This document shows positions 32,243-40,677 of a stretch of DNA of 50,139 nt, piece by piece (positions within the stretch are counted from its first letter, which is position 1; each line of letters begins with the position of its first letter). The translations under genes were made by a program, and so were the position numbers. Source of the DNA: Chloroflexota bacterium. Its GTDB lineage: Bacteria > Chloroflexota > Anaerolineae > Aggregatilineales > Phototrophicaceae. The stretch is from contig VXLV01000064.1 in the NCBI GenBank assembly GCA_009841405.1, positions 1-50,139 of the forward strand. Reading direction: 5' to 3'. The notes beneath the pieces were generated by a model that was not told where the DNA came from, did not search any database, and worked only from the letters and a program-made list of their open reading frames with translations.

Positions 32243-34252
32243 ATGATTGACGCTGTAGAACGGATGAAGTCGGTCGGGCAGCGTGCCCAGGACGGGGGCG
32301 CGCCCACATCGATTTTTGGCAGCGCCGCCGGCCTGGCGCAGTCGATCGATTCCGAAGAACAGTTTCGTATAAGCGTTTATCCCATCATCTGCGCGCAATC
32401 TCCGGAAACGGCAATGGGCCTTGCGTCATGCCTGGCATACCTACTCGAACAGTACATCGACACGCGAGTTTATCGCTGTTTCGCCAAATTCAACTCCGAT
32501 GACGAAAACAACGAGATTGCCGCCGACGATTATCAGTTTCACATTACTGACTGGGAACTGACCGGCCTGGCGGACAATGTCGTCCTCTACGGCCAGCTCG
32601 AGATTGGAGCAGCCGGATACGATCTGAGCCTGGTGTTGGACAGCGGCCTGCTGGACGAGCGCGAGGCGCAAGAATTCGTCTTTCAGTTCGAGACTCTGGA
32701 GGCGGCTGCGCTCGCGTTGCCTCCGGTGGCCGCGCAATTAACGGCTGCGCTGGCCGGGCCGAATTATGAGCGCGCCCTCATTGAGTATGAGTCCGCCGAG
32801 CTCGATGACCGGCACTTGGAGAGCCTGTTGGAAAGCGTCTTCTATTGGAATCTCGATGTATATTTGAGCTTCTGGGATGTCGAATGGGGGACCGAGGACC
32901 GTCTGGAACAGTTTCGCGAAGTCGCCGGATTGAGCAAAATCCGCAGAAGCGAATTCGCCGCCTGGTGCCTCGGCATGATGACCGAGCAAATCATGCAGCC
33001 GGGAATGGCGGCGCTCGGTGAAGCGCTTTTGCCGGAACTAGCGCAGTCGTTTGATGAAGACTCACGCTTTGCCGGGGGAGCGGCGGCTGCGGCGACCGGG
33101 CTGGCCAAGCTTGACTTCAACGACTCCGCGATCGATCTTGTAGGGCGATATTTGACTCCCGAGGCTGGGGCGGGCGTCTGGTATCGCGCGACCGAAATCC
33201 ACTTGTCGGCGGCGCGGATTCCGAGCGCTATCGACGCCTGCCAGCGCGCCTTGGAGAGCGGGCCGGAACATCCTGCGCTCTGTTGGCAGTACGCGCAATT
33301 GCTGATAAACGCAGAGACGCACGAGTCGGAGGTAGAGGCATTGCTCTACGCGGATCCGGAGGCAGTCGCCGAGGAAGAGCAGATTCCAGCCGAGATCATG
33401 CATGCGCTGAAGTCGCATATCGAGTTGGCGCCCGACAATCTGCGTGCGCTTCAGTTGGCGCTGACGTACATGATAGATTTGGACGATGCCGAGCTTTGGA
33501 GCTACTTTGAACGCTTTGCGCGGAAAGATCTGACGGGAGATTATGCCGGCGTCATCATTGATCGCTTGCTGGACGCGCCCGAGCATGAGCAAGCTTACGA
33601 TGTGCTCAATGGCGCGACCGATGCTAATCCTTACGCCCATGCGTTGTTGGCGCAGTTGGCGCTGGCGGACGAAGACCACACGCTGGCGAGCGAGACCATT
33701 CAGGCTTGCCGCGAACGACTGGCGGAGATCGACGATTCCTTGGAGGCGGAACTTCAGCGGCTGGAGCTCAGCGCGAAGCTGCCGGGCTTCGAGGCATCGT
33801 TCGCAGAGATTAAGCTGCAGCTCGGCGGCAACAGCCAAGCCACGGAAGAGCAAGTTGATCTGCTCGAAAGCGCCGTAGACATCGCGCCGCGCATGATTGA
33901 TCTCTACATCGCGCTGTCTCGCTGCTACTTGTCGTGGCAGGACCGGGAGAGCGCGCTGGAAGTGCTGAACGACGCCAGACAAGGAGCGGGAGACGCGCCG
34001 CAAATTGATCTGGGGCTGGCGCGCATGCTTTGGGCGAGCGGCGAACGCGACAAGGCGATCGATCAACTCAATGCCGGCCTGGAAGCCTTTCCCAGCGATG
34101 TCTACCTCTTGGCGCAGATGGCCAACTATCTCATCGCCAATGATCAACTGGAGGATGCGCGGCCATTTATAGTTCGCGCGGAGTCAATCGCGCCGTCGCA
34201 CCGCGCAATCTGGCAAGTGCGTCATTTGGTCGCGCAGAAAATGGCTCAGTAG
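32243..34252 (+). CDS. Large TPR-like helical-repeat protein
   Basis: 669 residues, acidic, no signal peptide or membrane helix, so cytoplasmic. The first ~150 residues form an alpha/beta domain I do not recognise. From about residue 300 to the end, TPR-type helix pairs are visible (IPSAIDACQRALESGPEHPALCWQYAQLLI; ESALEVLNDARQGAGDAPQIDLGLARML; KAIDQLNAGLEAFPSDVYLLAQMANYL). It is probably a protein-interaction scaffold. ATG 32243 has GGAG six bases upstream; a TTG at 32231 is in frame but overlaps that site. Its stop is two bases from the stop of the convergent YigZ gene. Confidence 0.85.
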   Translation: MIDAVERMKSVGQRAQDGGAPTSIFGSAAGLAQSIDSEEQFRISVYPIICAQSPETAMGLASCLAYLLEQYIDTRVYRCFAKFNSDDENNEIAADDYQFHITDWELTGLADNVVLYGQLEIGAAGYDLSLVLDSGLLDEREAQEFVFQFETLEAAALALPPVAAQLTAALAGPNYERALIEYESAELDDRHLESLLESVFYWNLDVYLSFWDVEWGTEDRLEQFREVAGLSKIRRSEFAAWCLGMMTEQIMQPGMAALGEALLPELAQSFDEDSRFAGGAAAAATGLAKLDFNDSAIDLVGRYLTPEAGAGVWYRATEIHLSAARIPSAIDACQRALESGPEHPALCWQYAQLLINAETHESEVEALLYADPEAVAEEEQIPAEIMHALKSHIELAPDNLRALQLALTYMIDLDDAELWSYFERFARKDLTGDYAGVIIDRLLDAPEHEQAYDVLNGATDANPYAHALLAQLALADEDHTLASETIQACRERLAEIDDSLEAELQRLELSAKLPGFEASFAEIKLQLGGNSQATEEQVDLLESAVDIAPRMIDLYIALSRCYLSWQDRESALEVLNDARQGAGDAPQIDLGLARMLWASGERDKAIDQLNAGLEAFPSDVYLLAQMANYLIANDQLEDARPFIVRAESIAPSHRAIWQVRHLVAQKMAQ

Positions 34253-34254
34253 CC

Positions 34255-34866
34255 TCAGTCGAGAATCACTGGCTCCACTCGCCCGGCGCTGCGATCGGCC
34301 ACTGCGGCGCTGAATGGCGCTACGTCTGGAACAGCGAACCTGGCGAATAGCATGACTTGCGCATCAAAGTTCTCGTCCTCAATCACGCCGCCATGCGCGC
34401 TGATCAGCAGCCTGGCGGTCTTGTAAAACGCGTAGGGCATCTCGATGCCGAGCAACTGCCGCTCAACTTTGCGCTCCGTCTTTAGCTCGCTCAAGGCCAC
34501 CTGGGCCGCTTCCGTATAAGCCCGAACCAGTCCGCCGGCGCCCAGTTTGACGCCGCCGAAAAAGCGAGCCGTCACCAAAACAATGTCGCCGATTTCCGCG
34601 CCGCGAAGCACCGCCAGGGTGGGGCGGCCGGCGGTACCGCGCGGCTCGCCGTCATCGCTCATGCCCTCAGTTACTGTCTTGTCGAAGCCCACGCGAAAGG
34701 CATAAACGTGGTGATTCGCCTTAGGAAACTCAGCCCGCGCGGCGGCGATTGCCTGGCGGGCCTGGTCGACCGTTTGCGCCAGGCTGACCGTCGTAACGAA
34801 GCGAGACCGCTTGATGATGATCTCGGCCCGCGCCGGCGCGGACGGAATCAAGTAGGGCTCGCTCAT
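34255..34866 (-). CDS. YigZ/IMPACT family protein
   Basis: 203 residues. N-terminal UPF0029 region with KRSRFVTTVS, ANHHVYAFRVG, SDDGEPRGTAGRPTLAVL and VTARFFGGVKLGAGGLVRAYTEAA is diagnostic; the C-terminal ~70 residues are the ferredoxin-like DUF1949 part. In bacteria the molecular role is unsettled; the eukaryotic relative IMPACT regulates GCN2. ATG 34866 (MSEPYL) is preferred by homology of length; ATG 34908 would add 14 residues. Neither has a clear ribosome site. Confidence 0.9.
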   Translation of the reverse strand: MSEPYLIPSAPARAEIIIKRSRFVTTVSLAQTVDQARQAIAAARAEFPKANHHVYAFRVGFDKTVTEGMSDDGEPRGTAGRPTLAVLRGAEIGDIVLVTARFFGGVKLGAGGLVRAYTEAAQVALSELKTERKVERQLLGIEMPYAFYKTARLLISAHGGVIEDENFDAQVMLFARFAVPDVAPFSAAVADRSAGRVEPVILD

Positions 34867-35100
34867 CGCCGCGGAGTTTTCGGGCGCGGTCGGGGCGCAG
34901 CCTGACATGGCGCCAGGCAGGTGGCTCGCGCGTGCCGTACGCGGTGCAGAATCAATAACGCTTTATACATCAAATTCTATCGTGTTAAGTTGCTTTGGCG
35001 CCCATGGCGAAGCCGCCGCATCAAGCGCCTCAATTCTTCGGCCGGTTGAGGCGATGGTTTGTGGAGGCATCCTAGCGCTATCCGAGGCGAGTAATTCGCT

Positions 35101-35139
35101 GACTAAAGCAGAAGCCTCAGCCCTGTGTTGGCTGAGGCT
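35101..35139 (-). terminator. Terminator of tRNA-Glu
   Basis: A perfect 10-bp stem AGCCTCAGCC/GGCTGAGGCT (35113-35122 with 35130-35139), 7-base loop, lies five bases past the tRNA 3' end on the minus strand, followed by a modest T-rich tail. Confidence 0.7.
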
Positions 35140-35143
35140 CAAT

Positions 35144-35216
35144 TGCCCCATAGGAGACTCGAACTCCTGTTTTGGCCTTGAGAGGGCCACGTCCTAGGCC
35201 GCTAGACGAATGGGGC
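35144..35216 (-). tRNA. tRNA-Glu (anticodon CTC)
   Basis: Acceptor stem GCCCCAT/ATGGGGC, D-arm GTCTAGCGGCCTAGGAC, anticodon arm TGGCC-CTCTCAA-GGCCA with CTC at 34-36 and T-arm AGGAG-TTCGAGT-CTCCT. The 73-base gene reads GAG codons. It has its own promoter overlapping the end of trpS. Confidence 0.96.
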
Positions 35217-35225
35217 TTGGCGTCT

Positions 35226-35254
35226 ATTCTAGACAATCTTTCCGAAACGGTCAA
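35226..35254 (-). promoter_or_regulatory. Promoter of tRNA-Glu overlapping the trpS stop codon
   Basis: Minus strand: TTGACC (35249-35254), 17 bp, TAGAAT (35226-35231), ten bases before the tRNA. The -35 box includes the trpS stop codon (35251-35253). Confidence 0.75.
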
Positions 35255-36270
35255 GACGGCGCCAAAAATCCTATCCGTTCCTGCGCCAGCTTGAGCGTGT
35301 CTTCGGCGATCGCGGCGGCTTTTTCGCGCCCGACTTTCAGCACCGAATCCAGATAACCGGCTTCATTCATCAATTCGTTATAGCGGCCTTGCAGCGGTTC
35401 CAGCGTGGCGACGACGCAATCCGCGACGTCGCGCTTCAGGTCGCCATAGCCCTTGCCGGCGAAATGCGACTCGATCGCCGCGCGTGATTCGCCGGTGACG
35501 GCCTGATAGATCGTCAGCAAGTTGTTCACGCCGGCCCGCTCGCGCTCGTCGCTGAAGCGGATTTCACGATGCGAGTCGGTGACGGCGCGCATGATCTTCT
35601 TGCGCGCCCGCGACAAATCGTCCAATAGATAGACGGCGTGGTTCTCGGACTCTTCGCTCTTGGACATTTTGGCGGTGGGATTGTCCAAGCCCATGACGCG
35701 GGCGCCGGCTTTGGGCGTCATCACCGAGGGCAAGGTAAAGGTTTCGCCGTAAAGATGGTTGAAACGCTGCGCCAGGTCACGGGTGAATTCCAGGTGTTGA
35801 CGCTGGTCATCGCCGACCGGCACCAGCTCAGCGTGATAAAGCAGAATGTCGGCGGCCATCAAGCTGGGATAATTCAGCAGTCCGGCGCCGATGGATTCTT
35901 GCGCTTGCCGGGCGGATTTGTCTTTGAACTGCGTCATCCGGTTCAGCCAGCCGAGGGGCGCCATACAGGTCAGCATCCAGGCCAATTCCGAATGGGCCGG
36001 CACATGCGATTGCACAAATACCGTTGAGACTTCAGGGTTGATGCCGGCGGCGATGTAGATGGCGGCGCTTTCACGCGTCTTGCGGCGCAGCTCATCAGGG
36101 TCCTGCTCGGCAGTAATAGCGTGCAAATCCACCACGCAGTAAAAACAGTCGTAGTCGCTCTGGACTTCCACCCACTGTTTGAGCGCGCCCAGGTAATTGC
36201 CGATGGTCAAGTTGCCCGACGGTTGAATGCCGGAAAGCACGCGTGGTTTGCTATTGGTTGGCTCGGCCAT
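35251..36270 (-). CDS. trpS: Tryptophanyl-tRNA synthetase
   Basis: A 339-residue class I synthetase charging tRNA-Trp. HIGH-like PSGNLTIGNYLG, DLHAIT, the MTQFKDKS region, DQRQHLE and KMSKS (followed by SEESEN) are all present, and length is typical. Two ATGs adjoin; the second (36270) sits five bases from GGGAG and is preferred. It lies between smpB and tRNA-Glu on the minus strand. Confidence 0.97.
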   Translation of the reverse strand: MAEPTNSKPRVLSGIQPSGNLTIGNYLGALKQWVEVQSDYDCFYCVVDLHAITAEQDPDELRRKTRESAAIYIAAGINPEVSTVFVQSHVPAHSELAWMLTCMAPLGWLNRMTQFKDKSARQAQESIGAGLLNYPSLMAADILLYHAELVPVGDDQRQHLEFTRDLAQRFNHLYGETFTLPSVMTPKAGARVMGLDNPTAKMSKSEESENHAVYLLDDLSRARKKIMRAVTDSHREIRFSDERERAGVNNLLTIYQAVTGESRAAIESHFAGKGYGDLKRDVADCVVATLEPLQGRYNELMNEAGYLDSVLKVGREKAAAIAEDTLKLAQERIGFLAPS

Positions 36271-36356
36271 CATGACTCCCTGGTTCTGCCAGCAAAGATG
36301 CGACGCGAGGATTTTAGCACTGGGCCGCGGGCGCTACAACGATAGAAGAGCCGGCG

Positions 36357-36812
36357 CTAGCGTTCTTTCAGGGCGCGCTCAATCTGCCGATTGGCGTCTC
36401 GCTTGGCCAAATCCGCGCGCTTGTCGTATTGCCGCTTGCCCCGGGCGACGCCGATCTCCACTTTGGCGCGGCCCCGTTCGAGATAGATTTGCAGCGGGAC
36501 AGCGGTCATGCCGTTCTCGCGCAATTTCGTGATGATCCGGTTGATCTCGCGCCGGTGCAACAGCAGCTTGCGCGGACGGCGCGGATCGCTGTGCCCAAAG
36601 TTGCGCGCGTCCTTGTAGGGCGCGATATGGGTATTCAGCAGCCACAATTCCCGATCCCGCTCTTGAACGTAGCCATCGCCGATGCTGACATTGTGATTGC
36701 GGATTGATTTGATCTCCGAGCCAAGCAGGACCAGACCGGCGTCATATCGGTCGGCTATATGGTAGTCTCGGTTAGCCTTGCGGTTCTTGGCAATGACTTT
36801 TCTGTTGCTCAT
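36357..36812 (-). CDS. smpB: SsrA-binding protein SmpB
   Basis: A 151-residue partner of tmRNA in rescue of stalled ribosomes. Family signatures: NRKANRDYHI, GLVLLGSEIKSIR, ISIGDGYV-like VSIGDGYVQ, LLLHRREINRI, MTAVPLQIYL and the basic C-terminal tail (RGKRQYDKRADLAKRDANRQIERALK). GGAAG precedes ATG 36812. No tmRNA gene was seen in the window. Confidence 0.97.
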   Translation of the reverse strand: MSNRKVIAKNRKANRDYHIADRYDAGLVLLGSEIKSIRNHNVSIGDGYVQERDRELWLLNTHIAPYKDARNFGHSDPRRPRKLLLHRREINRIITKLRENGMTAVPLQIYLERGRAKVEIGVARGKRQYDKRADLAKRDANRQIERALKER

Positions 36813-36884
36813 GGAACTTCCAGCGCGCGGCGCTCCCGTGCCATGCATCGGCTGGCGTGAGCATACAAGCGCGATGCGGAACAA

Positions 36885-37985
36885 TCAAGACAAGGGCTGC
36901 CAGGCTCGCTGGAACTCTTTGGAGTCGATTTCCTCTTCGAGATACTGTTGAATGATCTCAACGGATACGCCAATGACGCGCAGGCTGGCGCTGTTTTCGG
37001 CGCAATTCAGCAGCCCGGCGGCAACCGCGTCCGTTCCCTCAGGTATGTCGTCAGTCAAATCCACCATCGCGTGTATTATCTGACTGAGCCTGGCGTTGAA
37101 CTCGCGACCTGGCACCGCGCAGGTCTGGATGACGAGCGTCCGGCCCAGCGGCGTATCATGCAGGGAACTGGCGCGCCGGTCGACTTCAAAGTCGCGGATG
37201 CTTTCGGCGACCGCGGCTACGAATGCGGCAAGCGGATTTGACGCGTCAACCGGCTTTGGGCTGCGCTCAGGGTCAGCGGTCGCTTCTGCAGTTGGGGCCA
37301 GGGTGGCGGCTGCCTCATCTTGAGCAGCGGTCGCCTCTCCGTTTGGCGCCTGCGTTGGCGCGGCGCTTGGCTCGTCCTCCGCCGAGGCGGTCGTTTCGGG
37401 ACTGGCTCTAGGCGTCGAATCGCTAGCGTCCGATTCCGCTTCAGTCGGCGCGCTAGTCGGTCCCGAGACGACGATGATCTCCGCTTCCGGCGATGGCAGG
37501 ATTCCCGACAGGATCTCCGAAATGTCCACTGCGCCGGAGGCGACCAGCGCTATACCCGCCGCGATGATGAAAAGAACAACCGCCAGAATCACGACCGCCG
37601 GGCGCCCGCCTGACGGCGCGCCGGCGTCCTCGATTTCAGCCTGCACGTCATCCCACTCGTCAAGAGGACTGCCGCCGGCCTCTTGGGCAAGCAAGCCGTC
37701 GTCGACGTCCGGTTCGACAAACTCCGGGTCGCGCGACTGAAGCTCCAGCAGATCATCCTTGAGCTCGTTGGCTCCGGGATATGAGGGGTCAAGCTCCAGC
37801 ACGCGGTCCAGCGCCAACTGCCCTATCGACTTGTCGCGGACAGCATGCGAGTAGACCCACCATAGCGCTGGATTCTTGTCGTCAGTTTCGAGCAGCGGCG
37901 CAAGCAAGCTCTGCGCCTGTTCCAGCTCGTCGTCTTCAATCAGTTCATACGCGCGCTGCAGAACTACATTAGTCGAATCGGCCAT
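36885..37985 (-). CDS. Single-TM protein with N-terminal TPR-like region and Ala/Pro/Thr-rich outer linker
   Basis: 366 residues. Residues 1-75 form two or three short helices like a TPR pair (VVLQRAYELIEDDELEQAQSLLAPLLETDDKNPALWWVYSHA). An acidic linker leads to a transmembrane helix (about 131-152, PAVVILAVVLFIIAAGIALVA), then a ~90-residue low-complexity linker rich in Ala, Thr, Pro and Glu, and a C-terminal ~110-residue domain with two Cys (VIQTCAVPG, LLNCAENS) that I do not recognise. ATG 37985 has GAAGGA upstream. The topology suggests a cytoplasmic sensor or adaptor linked to an outer domain; function unknown. Confidence 0.8.
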   Translation of the reverse strand: MADSTNVVLQRAYELIEDDELEQAQSLLAPLLETDDKNPALWWVYSHAVRDKSIGQLALDRVLELDPSYPGANELKDDLLELQSRDPEFVEPDVDDGLLAQEAGGSPLDEWDDVQAEIEDAGAPSGGRPAVVILAVVLFIIAAGIALVASGAVDISEILSGILPSPEAEIIVVSGPTSAPTEAESDASDSTPRASPETTASAEDEPSAAPTQAPNGEATAAQDEAAATLAPTAEATADPERSPKPVDASNPLAAFVAAVAESIRDFEVDRRASSLHDTPLGRTLVIQTCAVPGREFNARLSQIIHAMVDLTDDIPEGTDAVAAGLLNCAENSASLRVIGVSVEIIQQYLEEEIDSKEFQRAWQPLS

Positions 37986-38128
37986 ACTGGTCCTTCGGGA
38001 AATCAACTCGCGGGCCAAGAAAGTCTAGGCGAAAGCGACGCCGCAATACCGTCCGGCCAAGCGGCGATCTAGATTGGGCGCATCTGTTTCCACTAGGCAG
38101 TGTACAGCCGCACAAAACAGCACGCAAC

Positions 38129-38155
38129 AAAAAAGCCCGCCAACCGCAGCGAGCT
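38129..38155 (-). terminator. Terminator of tRNA-Leu
   Basis: Minus strand: AGCTCGC (38149-38155) pairs with GCGGGCT (38134-38140), including one G-T pair, loop of eight, followed by a run of six T. Confidence 0.85.
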
Positions 38156-38164
38156 CATCAATAA

Positions 38165-38246
38165 TGCCCTGAAGAGGACTCGAACCTCCACCCTGTTAAG
38201 GACACGGCCCTCAACCGTGCGCGTCTGCCAGTTCCGCCATCAGGGC
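38165..38246 (-). tRNA. tRNA-Leu (anticodon GAG)
   Basis: An 82-base class II tRNA: acceptor GCCCTGA/TCAGGGC, D-arm GCGGAACTGGCAGACGC, anticodon arm CACGG-TTGAGGG-CCGTG with GAG at 34-36, a long variable arm (TCCTTAACAGGGT) and T-arm GGAGG-TTCGAGT-CCTCT. It has its own promoter and terminator. Confidence 0.96.
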
Positions 38247-38258
38247 TCTCGGCTAACC

Positions 38259-38286
38259 AGTATAGTTTTTTGGCTGAGAATGTCAA
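38259..38286 (-). promoter_or_regulatory. Promoter of tRNA-Leu
   Basis: Minus strand: perfect TTGACA (38281-38286), 16 bp, TATACT (38259-38264), 13 bases before the tRNA. The strongest-looking promoter in the window. Confidence 0.85.
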
Positions 38287-38308
38287 TGCCCGCCGAAGCT
38301 AATCCGCC

Positions 38309-38337
38309 TTGAGCATGCGCCTATCCTGCCGTATTAT
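38309..38337 (+). promoter_or_regulatory. Promoter of the plsX-fabF-trmFO-hflX operon
   Basis: TTGAGC (38309-38314), 17 bp, TATTAT (38332-38337), 47 bases before plsX ATG. Back to back with the tRNA-Leu promoter. Confidence 0.7.
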
Positions 38338-38384
38338 ACGGCGAGATTCGAAGCCTGCGACAACCTGCGGAAGGCCAAGCAACA

Positions 38385-39383
38385 ATGCGCATCGCGCTTG
38401 ACGCCATGGGAACAGACAGACGCCCCTTGAGCGATGTGGCCGGCGGCGTACTGGCGGCCAACGAGTTTGGCGACACCATTGTCTTGGTTGGCGACCAGCC
38501 GCGGATTGAAGCCGAACTCAAGAATCACTTACTCAGCGCCGGGAAAATCGAAATCCTTCACGCGCCGGTCGACATCGCTATGGACGCCAAGCCCACTGAG
38601 GTCCTGAAAACAGCGCCTACCTCTTCCATTCATGTCGCGCTAGACGCGGTGAAAAGGGGCGAAGTCGACGCCTTCGTGACCATGGGCAACACCGGCGCCG
38701 TCCATGCAATCGCCACGCTGAAGACGCTGCGGCGCATCCCCGGCGTCAAGCGGCCCGGCCTATCAGCGCTGTTTCCGGTGAACAATCATCGTATGATATT
38801 TCTTGATGTCGGCGCAAATACCGATGTCAAGCCCGAGTGGGTTCGGCAATTTGCGCTGATGGGAAGCATTTACGCGCAGCTGGTGCTCAATTGCCCGAAA
38901 CCGCGGATCGCGCTGCTTTCCAACGGCGCGGAGGCCACCAAGGGCAATCTCTTGATTCGGGAAGCCGCGGACATGCTGCGCCGCAGCAAGATGAACTTCG
39001 TCGGCAACGTGGAGCCCGTTCAGCTGATGACCTCAGTCGCTGATGTGATCGTGATGGACGGCTTCGTCGGCAACATCGTGCTCAAGATGTTTGAAGCGAC
39101 GGCGCACTATGTCGCAACGTTGATACGCCAAGAGTTCCGCAATGACGCGATCTCCATGGTCGGCGGCGCCTTGGCCAAGCCCGCGTTCAATCGCATCCGC
39201 CGGCAGGTCGATACTTCGGAGATCGGCGGCGCGCCTCTTCTTGGCGTCAACGGTGTTGTCATAATTGGACACGGTCAGAACTCGGCCATTGGCATCAAGA
39301 ACGCGATCAAGCAGGCGCGCACCGCCGTCAAGGAGAATGTCATCGGCGCCATCCGCAGCGGCATCGCGCAGGAGCCCAAGTAA
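38385..39383 (+). CDS. plsX: Phosphate acyltransferase PlsX
   Basis: A 332-residue enzyme making acyl-phosphate from acyl-ACP for phospholipid synthesis. Signatures: RIALDAMGTDRRP (Asp/Gly-rich start), FVTMGNTGAVHA, FLDVGANTDVKPE, LLSNGAEATKGN, FVGNVEP, VMDGFVGNIVLK and LLGVNGVVIIGHG. GGAAGG precedes ATG 38385. First gene of the operon; fabF follows 16 bases later, linking acyl-ACP use and elongation. Confidence 0.96.
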   Translation: MRIALDAMGTDRRPLSDVAGGVLAANEFGDTIVLVGDQPRIEAELKNHLLSAGKIEILHAPVDIAMDAKPTEVLKTAPTSSIHVALDAVKRGEVDAFVTMGNTGAVHAIATLKTLRRIPGVKRPGLSALFPVNNHRMIFLDVGANTDVKPEWVRQFALMGSIYAQLVLNCPKPRIALLSNGAEATKGNLLIREAADMLRRSKMNFVGNVEPVQLMTSVADVIVMDGFVGNIVLKMFEATAHYVATLIRQEFRNDAISMVGGALAKPAFNRIRRQVDTSEIGGAPLLGVNGVVIIGHGQNSAIGIKNAIKQARTAVKENVIGAIRSGIAQEPK

Positions 39384-39399
39384 TCGGGAGCGCAAGACA

Positions 39400-40662
39400 A
39401 TGGAATTAACGCGCCAAGGCCGCAAGCGCGTCGTAATTACGGGTTTGGGCGTCGTATCCCCATTGGGCGCGAAGGCCGATTTCTGGACGGCGATTCTGGC
39501 TGGAGAAAGCGGCATTCGTAAACTGCAAAATATCGAAACAGCGCACCTCGATGTGCGAATCGGGGGTGAAGTGGGCGGCTTCGATTCCTCCGATTACATT
39601 CCGCGCAAACAGGCGCGGCGCATGGGCCGAGCGACGCAGTTCGCCATTGTCGCCGCAATGCAAGCGGTGGAAGACGCCGGCTTGACTGTCGAGGCGCTGC
39701 GCGAGATTGGCGAACGCGTCGCGACCATCATCGGCACGACGCTGGGCAGCTACGAAATCGGCGAGGCCGGCATCCATAGCTGGCGCGAATCCGGGCACAA
39801 GCGCGCCAATCCCATGAGCATCGTCAATGCCCTGCCCAATATGCCGGCGCATTATGTCAGCAAAATGTTGGCGGCGGTCGGCCCATTGATCACGCCGTCG
39901 GTGGCCTGCGCGACCGGCGTTCAAGCGCTGGGCGAAGCCGCCGACTTGATTCAGCGGGGCAAATGCGACCTGGCGATCGCCGGCGCGCTGGACGCCGTTA
40001 TGTTCGATTATATTCTGGCCGGGTTCAGCGCCACACGCGCGCTGACGCGGGAATTCAACGACGCGCCGCAGGAAGCCAGCCGACCCTTTGACGCTGACCG
40101 CTCCGGCTTTGTGCTGGGCGAAGGCGGCGGCGTCTTCGTCATCGAAGCCCTCGAACACGCCTTAACGCGCGACGCGCCGATTTACGCGGAGATCCTGGGC
40201 TACGCCGCTTCGTCAGACGCCTATCACGTGGCGGCGCCGGATCCCGAAGGCGGCGGCGCGAAACGGGCCATGCGGTGGACCCTCGATGACGCCGGGGTCA
40301 ACCCGGAGGAAATCGAATACATCAACGCGCACGGTTCGTCGACGCAAGCCAACGACGCCATCGAGACCGCAGCCATCAAGGCGGTTTTCGGCGAAGCGGC
40401 TTACGGCATTCCCGTGACCTCCACCAAAAGCATGATCGGCCACGCCATGGCTGGCTGCGGCTCGCTGGAACTGGCGGCCTGTTTGATGACCTTGCAGCTG
40501 GAGGCGCTGCATCCGACAGTCAACTACAATTCGCCCGACCCGGCCTGCGACCTGGATTATGTGCCCAATACAGCGCGGGAGGCGCCCGGAATCACAACCG
40601 TGATGTCCAACAGCTTTGGCCTGGGCGGGCAAAACGCCTCCATGATTCTGCGCAAACTATAG
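39400..40662 (+). CDS. fabF: Beta-ketoacyl-ACP synthase II
   Basis: A 420-residue condensing enzyme of fatty acid elongation. The Cys-His-His triad is present: Cys170 in SVACATG, His in INAHGSSTQAND and His in STKSMIGHAMAG; NSFGLGGQNAS closes the fold. ATG 39400 has GGGAG nine bases upstream. Frame and length are normal. The reading frame is open upstream through the end of plsX, but that part does not resemble the family. Confidence 0.96.
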   Translation: MELTRQGRKRVVITGLGVVSPLGAKADFWTAILAGESGIRKLQNIETAHLDVRIGGEVGGFDSSDYIPRKQARRMGRATQFAIVAAMQAVEDAGLTVEALREIGERVATIIGTTLGSYEIGEAGIHSWRESGHKRANPMSIVNALPNMPAHYVSKMLAAVGPLITPSVACATGVQALGEAADLIQRGKCDLAIAGALDAVMFDYILAGFSATRALTREFNDAPQEASRPFDADRSGFVLGEGGGVFVIEALEHALTRDAPIYAEILGYAASSDAYHVAAPDPEGGGAKRAMRWTLDDAGVNPEEIEYINAHGSSTQANDAIETAAIKAVFGEAAYGIPVTSTKSMIGHAMAGCGSLELAACLMTLQLEALHPTVNYNSPDPACDLDYVPNTAREAPGITTVMSNSFGLGGQNASMILRKL

Positions 40663-40677
40663 CGTCAGGGAGACGCA

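Noticed and set aside
33062..34147. A 361-codon minus-strand open frame
   Set aside because: Antisense to the TPR protein, with Arg/Gln-rich composition and no domain.
34963..35190. A 75-codon minus-strand open frame
   Set aside because: It runs through the tRNA-Glu 3' half and its terminator.
39265..39399. Upstream extension of fabF
   Set aside because: It overlaps the plsX end in another frame and does not resemble ketosynthases; ATG 39400 has a ribosome site and the standard N-terminus.
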